64,000 nucleotides of DNA from Nocardia camponoti (GTDB lineage: Bacteria; Actinomycetota; Actinomycetes; Mycobacteriales; Mycobacteriaceae): contig NZ_BMMW01000002.1 in NCBI RefSeq assembly GCF_014646135.1, positions 1,240,001-1,304,000 on the forward strand. The letters are read 5' to 3'. The stretch's first letter is position 1, and each line of letters begins with the position of its first letter. Both the position numbers and the translations under genes were made by a program. Shown one piece after another: positions 60,501 to 64,000 of the stretch. Below the pieces are notes generated by a model. The model did no database searches. It was not told the DNA's origin and worked only from the letters and a program-made list of their open reading frames with translations.

Positions 60501-62194
60501 TGAGCGATGACGCGGTGGGCGGCGACCCGGCCGCTGATTCTGCGGCGCGCGCGGCAGGAGGCACATCCACCGATGTCGATCCGGCCGAGCTGGCAGCCGC
60601 AGGCTCCGACGACGCGACGGTCCGAGTGACGGGTCCGGTCGATGTCCCGCGCCCAACTCAGCGCGGTCCCAAGCTCATTCCCGGCGCGTCGGTCGCGGGC
60701 GGTCGTTACCGCCTGCTCGCCGATCACGGCGGCGCGCGTGGCTTGAAGTTCTGGCAGGCACTCGACATCAAGCTCGACCGCGAGGTCGCGCTCACCTTCG
60801 TTGACGCCGAACAGAAGTCGGGCGAAAACGCCGGTCACGGTGGGCCGCAGGCGATTCTGTCGCGCACGCTGCGCCTTGGTCGCATCAATTCACCTGGTCT
60901 CGCCCGTGTTCTCGACGTTGTTCGTGGCAGTTCGGGCGGCATTGTTGTCGCCGAATGGACCCCGGGCCGTTCGCTACGTGAGATGGCCGAAACCGTGCCG
61001 TCGCCGATCGGTGCCGCGCGTGCCATTCGCGCGCTCGCGTCGGCGGCCGAGCTCGCCCATCGCGGTGGCGGTTCGCTCTCGATCGACCATCCCGACCGCA
61101 TTCGCATCAGCGCGTCCGGCGACGCCGTGCTCGCCTTCCCCGGCACGCTCGGCGATTCCGACGCGCAATCAGACGTCCGTGGCCTCGGCGCGATGCTGTA
61201 CGCGCTGATCACCGCGCGTTGGCCCATCCGAATGGGTGGCGTCACCGGTACCGCGGCGACCATCGGTGGGCTACGCCTCGCCGACTTCGGCCCCGACGGC
61301 ACCCCGGTTGAGCCGCGCCAGATCCGCCCCGAAGTGCCGTTCGAAATCTCGGCCGTCGCGGTGCGTTCGCTTGAGTCGAACAAGGGTGTGCGAACGGCGG
61401 CGACCGTGCAGCACGTGCTTGAGCAGGCATCCGTCGTTGATCAGAAGACCGATTTCATTCCGGTCCTTCGCCTCGGTCAGCGCGCGACGGTCAGCAGCGC
61501 TGATTCCCTCGCCGATCCCGAACTGCTCGCCGCCGAACGTGAGCGGTCGAAGCGAATGATGTGGATCATGGTCGGCCTCGGCGTGCTCGCCGCGCTGGTC
61601 GTCGGCGTGTTGATCTGGTGGATGGTTTCGATTTTCGCGCCCGGCGCGTCCGACAAGCCGCTCGATCAGCAGATCAACATCGGCCTCACCTCAAGCGTTC
61701 CGCCGCCGACCCCGGCCGCGCTGCCGCAAGCCGAAACCGGAGCGCCCAGCGCGAGCGTGCCGGTCCCTGTCGCGAGCGCGGGCGTGTTCTCGCCCGAGGG
61801 CACGCCCGACGGCGCGGCGGCGGCAGCTGCCGTGCTCGACCAGAACCCGGCCACGCTGTGGCGCACCGATCAGTACTTTCAGCAGTTCCCCGCGTTGAAG
61901 AAGGGGGTCGGCCTCATCGCGACGCTGCCGACCCCGGCCAAGCTCACCAACGTGTCGATCACCTCGCCTAGCGCGGGTTCTAACGTCGAAATTCGCACGT
62001 CGCCCACCGAGACCCCCACGCTGGACCAAACACAGCTCATCGGGTCAGCCAAGCTGGTCGACGGGGTCACCGACATCGCCGTCCACGCCGACCAGGCAGC
62101 GCGCTTCGTGCTCGTCTGGATCAACGAGCTCGCCAATTCCGGTGGTCAATTCCAGACCTCCATCGCCGACGTTCGCATCGACGCCGCACCGTAA
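57533..62194 (+). CDS. murJ: Lipid II flippase MurJ fused to pseudokinase and extracytoplasmic domain
   Basis: A 1553-aa protein. Domains: a disordered, Pro/Arg/Gly-rich N-terminus (1 to about 365), then MurJ/MviN with 14 helices (about 370-900; SIAIATLVSRATGFAKQLLL). A linker and a kinase-like domain follow (about 1050-1325). The glycine loop is degenerate (HGGARGLKFW), the VAIK lysine is lost (VALTFV) and no HRD or DFG is visible, so it is a pseudokinase. A membrane helix lies at about 1341-1365, followed by an extracytoplasmic domain (about 1395-1553). M. tuberculosis Rv3910 is 1184 aa, with a far shorter N-terminus. There the phosphorylated pseudokinase recruits FhaA to stop peptidoglycan synthesis. 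Confidence 0.93.
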   Translation: MMGDDESAHTPDHDDDATVRRAPTAPWERTMSTDSRVSDGPDDQPTERGEVDPRFANDADWLSQDLTGLPGRTPRVGEPGLPPNRRVGPGAERPAGPPSGAHPVPQFRSGANPGGGQGDSPIPPGSRPPGPPAGRPNYGAPEQNPPAYRPGRDQPGATPPVGYRPGRAGEVPPQPPQGHRPPPRRNTPPSGGVPNQPYPPVPPRGPHPGQGPAPLPPRGNVPGSGAFRQVPPGAPRRPAGPPSGEFRQPPGAPNGPRGPIPPGQPPRPPRPDNDATVRVPVRPNVPSEFGSRPPGFDRPGEPRRPAPTNYGNRENAPIDHRGERPRAGQPRSGSGSYPGMPAAAPHDRGPARTKTAPKPEPAKAAPQGGNAKLLKDSGSIAIATLVSRATGFAKQLLLLTILGPAIASAFTSANLVPNMIAELVLGAVLTAIVVPTLVRAEQEDPDHGAAFVRRLVTAAFLVLFTATVLTMAATPILATHIFVSSDGKVNTQLTTALTYLLVPAILFYGMSALFTAILNTRHAFKPGAWAPVLNNVVMLAVLAAYALTPGEITLDPVRMGEPKLLLLGVGITAGVATQALSLLPAIRRHGINLKPLWGVDARLKQFGKMGVAIILYVLISQIGLVVANNIASSADEAGPAIFQNAWLLLQLPYGVLGVTLLTAIMPRLSRNAADDDTPAVVDDLSVATRLTMIALIPVVAFLTIAGTSVGEALYGYARFAGDAERLGAAVSWSAFSLIPYSLVLIHLRVFYAREQAWTPTWIILGITAVKILFSCLAPVIATNSDHVVIILGVATGLGFTAGAIIGGILLHRSLGDLKMANVGRTVTRVLLASIAGCAVMLIVETVTGLDQLSGGPGALLRVCISALVMFSVTFALMRLAGIPEVVGITVALSRKLGITPPAPDLGLGAGLPDDDIYATAVLRRPDTYAFPSFGPSMDTQTMILPVIRPGAVDPTALAQFPYAVRQTDTGDENAEPGNDLHELAEGGPRVSDDAVGGDPAADSAARAAGGTSTDVDPAELAAAGSDDATVRVTGPVDVPRPTQRGPKLIPGASVAGGRYRLLADHGGARGLKFWQALDIKLDREVALTFVDAEQKSGENAGHGGPQAILSRTLRLGRINSPGLARVLDVVRGSSGGIVVAEWTPGRSLREMAETVPSPIGAARAIRALASAAELAHRGGGSLSIDHPDRIRISASGDAVLAFPGTLGDSDAQSDVRGLGAMLYALITARWPIRMGGVTGTAATIGGLRLADFGPDGTPVEPRQIRPEVPFEISAVAVRSLESNKGVRTAATVQHVLEQASVVDQKTDFIPVLRLGQRATVSSADSLADPELLAAERERSKRMMWIMVGLGVLAALVVGVLIWWMVSIFAPGASDKPLDQQINIGLTSSVPPPTPAALPQAETGAPSASVPVPVASAGVFSPEGTPDGAAAAAAVLDQNPATLWRTDQYFQQFPALKKGVGLIATLPTPAKLTNVSITSPSAGSNVEIRTSPTETPTLDQTQLIGSAKLVDGVTDIAVHADQAARFVLVWINELANSGGQFQTSIADVRIDAAP

Positions 62195-62239
62195 AGCCCC
62201 CTGAGCACGACCCGCGCCAGCCGGTCGGGAGGGCCTTTT
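62193..62239 (+). terminator. Imperfect terminator hairpin after murJ
   Basis: AAAGCCCC with CGACC pairs imperfectly with GGTCG and GGGCCTTT, followed by TTTT. Mismatches in the stem lower confidence. It lies directly behind the murJ stop, before the sigM leader. Confidence 0.45.
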
Positions 62240-62416
62240 GTCACCAGATCGCGTTTGGGTTGGTCCCAGATTGTTATCGCCGTTATGATCACTTCGCGCT
62301 CTCTTGAGGGAGCTACCCAGAGTCTGTAGACGTCGACCCTGGATGCCGCGTTAGTCCTTTTCGTTCGCCACAGCCAGCTCGTGCTTGTGCTGTGTCGCAG
62401 GTCCAAGGGGTTTCCG

Positions 62417-63040
62417 GTGTCATCGTCACAACTCAACGAGCAGGTTCGCGGAGCGCACACGCGCACCACGCGCACCATCCTCGGCGACGATGTCTCCGAC
62501 AAGCAGTTGCTCGCCGCGCACGTCGCTGGCACGCCGCACGCGTTCGCCACGCTGTTGCGCAGACACTCCGACCACCTGTGGCAAACGGCGCTTCGCACGT
62601 CCTACTGCCGCGACGACGCCGCCGACGCCCTGCAAGACGCCTTACTGTCGGCGCACCGCACCGCGGCGAGCTTCCGCGCCGAGTCTGAGGTGCGCAGCTG
62701 GTTGCACGCGATCGTGGTGAACGCCTGCCTCGACCGGATTCGTCGCAACAAGGCGCGCCGCGCGGTCGCGATCGTGCCAGAGACCATGCCCGAAGCCATC
62801 GACGCGCGCGATTACTATTCCGAGTGGGAGCTAGCCGTCGTTGTTGAGCAGGCGTTGTTTACCCTGCCTGACGAGCAACGACTTGCCCTGGTGATGGTGG
62901 AAATGGAAGGCCGCAGCGTCGCGGAAACCGCGCTGGCGCTGGGCGTCGCCGAGGGCACGATCAAGAGTCGATGCGCCCGAGCACGCGCACGTTTGCAAGA
63001 ACGTTTGAACTTTTTTCGGGATCAAGGGAACCGTAAGTAG
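62417..63040 (+). CDS. sigM: ECF RNA polymerase sigma factor SigM
   Basis: A 207-aa ECF sigma factor. Region 2 is seen in AFATLLRRHSDHLWQTALRT and DDAADALQDALLSAHR, with the aromatic melting segment FRAESEVRSWLHAIVVNAC. Region 4 is LPDEQRLALVMVEMEGRSVA, then ETALALGVAEGTIKSRCARA, a helix-turn-helix for -35 recognition. The position between murJ and rsmA equals Rv3911. The frame is open to GTG 62381. I chose GTG 62417 because AAGGGG stands at the right distance. It controls envelope and long-term stress genes in mycobacteria. Confidence 0.9.
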   Translation: MSSSQLNEQVRGAHTRTTRTILGDDVSDKQLLAAHVAGTPHAFATLLRRHSDHLWQTALRTSYCRDDAADALQDALLSAHRTAASFRAESEVRSWLHAIVVNACLDRIRRNKARRAVAIVPETMPEAIDARDYYSEWELAVVVEQALFTLPDEQRLALVMVEMEGRSVAETALALGVAEGTIKSRCARARARLQERLNFFRDQGNRK

Positions 63041-63135
63041 TCGGGGCGCGTCATTAACAGTGACGAACAAGTCTGCGATGTAAATCCTGCGTCCTGATAC
63101 CTATAAAAACTTACGCAACCAGGGGAGGTGCGAGA

Positions 63136-63861
63136 GTGTCCCGATCTGTACCGCAGCCCCCGTTCCCGTCGGAGCTGCTTGCCGACCTGCACGGTGACAA
63201 TCTCGACCCAGCACAGCGTGAAGAACTATGGCCGCTTGTCATGGCCGATGCCGACGCACGCACCTATCTCGCTCAACTCGACGCCGTCAATGCCCACTTA
63301 CACGCGCTAGCCGAAACCGAACCGGCACTGCACCAGATGCCAGACGATGTCGCCGACCGCATGTTCGCCTTTATCGACGATCTCGATCTGCACCCGTCAG
63401 CGCCGCTGCCGTCCGCGATCGCCGAGCCAATCTCGTTGGCCGAACGCCGTTCTCGTCGCAGGCTTGGGGTACTTGCCGCAGCGGCCGCGGTGCTCGCGAT
63501 TGTCGGCAGTTTCGGTATCGCGCTCAGTGTCATGAACAGTTCGTCGGGTACCGCGACGCCGTCAGCGGCACCGCCATCGGTCGGCGAGCCGAGCGAGTTC
63601 ACTTCCGCCGCCGCGCTGTCGGCCATCGGCAAACGCGATGTCCACGGCGCGCTCAGCGACGAAGCTCAGCTCACCCGCTGCGTCGCTGCCAATGGCATCG
63701 CGCGTCCCGTCATCGGGGCAACCGACTTCAGTTTCGGCGGGCGCGAAGCGGTGCTCATCCTGGTCCGAGGGGAGCGCGCGCCAACCATCACCGCGCTCGT
63801 TGTCGGCACCGGATGCAACAGTGACCACCCCGAGCAACTGGCACTACGCGACATCGGGTGA
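63136..63861 (+). CDS. rsmA: Anti-sigma-M factor RsmA
   Basis: A 241-aa membrane-bound anti-sigma factor. The cytoplasmic part (1-105) has AQREELWPLVMADADARTYL and many acidic residues. One membrane helix lies at about 110-132 (LGVLAAAAAVLAIVGSFGIA), followed by an extracytoplasmic domain with two Cys (LTRCVAANG, GTGCNSDH). The gene follows sigM by 95 bp and matches Rv3912. GTG 63136 is the first start after GGGGAGG. It should hold SigM inactive at the membrane. Confidence 0.85.
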   Translation: MSRSVPQPPFPSELLADLHGDNLDPAQREELWPLVMADADARTYLAQLDAVNAHLHALAETEPALHQMPDDVADRMFAFIDDLDLHPSAPLPSAIAEPISLAERRSRRRLGVLAAAAAVLAIVGSFGIALSVMNSSSGTATPSAAPPSVGEPSEFTSAAALSAIGKRDVHGALSDEAQLTRCVAANGIARPVIGATDFSFGGREAVLILVRGERAPTITALVVGTGCNSDHPEQLALRDIG

Positions 63862-64000
63862 GGTCGTCGGCACCGGCCGCGCACCCTGCTCGGGAACAAC
63901 ACCAACTACCCTGTTGTTGACCCATCACGTCCGCTGCACCACCGCCCGGAAGGTCAGTAGTCGCAGCCACGCTTCGTCCGGTAGCTCGGTCGTCGCAGCC
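63862..64000. other. Right edge, non-coding in this window
   Basis: No gene is visible in the last 139 bp. In relatives trxB follows rsmA, so this may be its leader. No start codon with a clear Shine-Dalgarno is seen before the edge. Confidence 0.4.

Overview
The window is a GC-rich actinobacterial chromosome segment from a mycolic-acid bacterium (order Mycobacteriales). The evidence is a complete mce operon with two YrbE permeases, a LppU-type lipoprotein, a DUF3068 and DUF2613 pair, a DUF4185 (arabinanase-type) secreted protein, a TIGR03084 mycothiol-type protein, and at the right end the conserved block pcnA, mutT4, Rv3909-like, murJ, sigM, rsmA. In relatives that block lies close to trxB and the replication origin. 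A lon gene, absent from M. tuberculosis, and the DUF3068/DUF2613 pair fit a Nocardia, Rhodococcus or Gordonia-like genus better than the tubercle bacilli. The genus cannot be fixed from the window alone.

Layout. 1-9.4 kb: DNA repair and stress genes (AlkA-like glycosylase, an ABC exporter, a DUF3800 protein, an AcuI/YhdH-type reductase, a DinB2-type polymerase IV, a hotdog thioesterase, and Lon with an unusual insertion and an HspR-type operator). 9.5-13.7 kb: an accessory island of lower apparent GC. It holds five small minus-strand genes of immunity-protein or unknown type, a Fic-family remnant, and a small membrane-protein gene bracketed by two 76-bp palindromic repeats. 13.8-21.5 kb: an envelope cluster (DUF3068, DUF2613, secreted protein, divergent TetR), then DUF445, TIGR03084, L-2-hydroxyglutarate oxidase, SRPBCC and RNase H genes. 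21.6-31.1 kb: a nine-gene minus-strand mce operon (yrbEA, yrbEB, mceA-F, one Mce-associated protein) with mostly 4-bp start/stop overlaps.

31.6-43.1 kb: a secreted serine protease, a DHA2-type MFS pump, a LppU lipoprotein, an L,D-transpeptidase, a ugpAEBC-type glycerophosphodiester importer behind a perfect 10-12-10 inverted repeat, a small leaderless ORF, an MBL hydrolase and a Zmp1-type M13 peptidase. 43.3-46 kb: a toxin-antitoxin-like pair and a Scr1-type XRE regulator with a tandem DUF397 protein. 46-52.9 kb: pirin, an MFS transporter, the DUF4185 protein, the 5-oxoprolinase genes pxpABC and a conserved unknown. 52.9-64 kb: the pcnA to rsmA block for tRNA maturation, nucleotide clean-up, lipid II flipping and SigM stress response.

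A recurrent signal is a TANNNT hexamer 6-7 nt upstream of a GTG or ATG without a Shine-Dalgarno, the signature of leaderless transcription. It decides several starts and supports one gene of 52 codons. The most distinctive observations are the glutamine at the steric-gate position of the DinB2 polymerase, the repeat-like insertion in Lon, the immunity-type island with its palindromic repeats, and the operators before lon, ugpA and the TetR gene.
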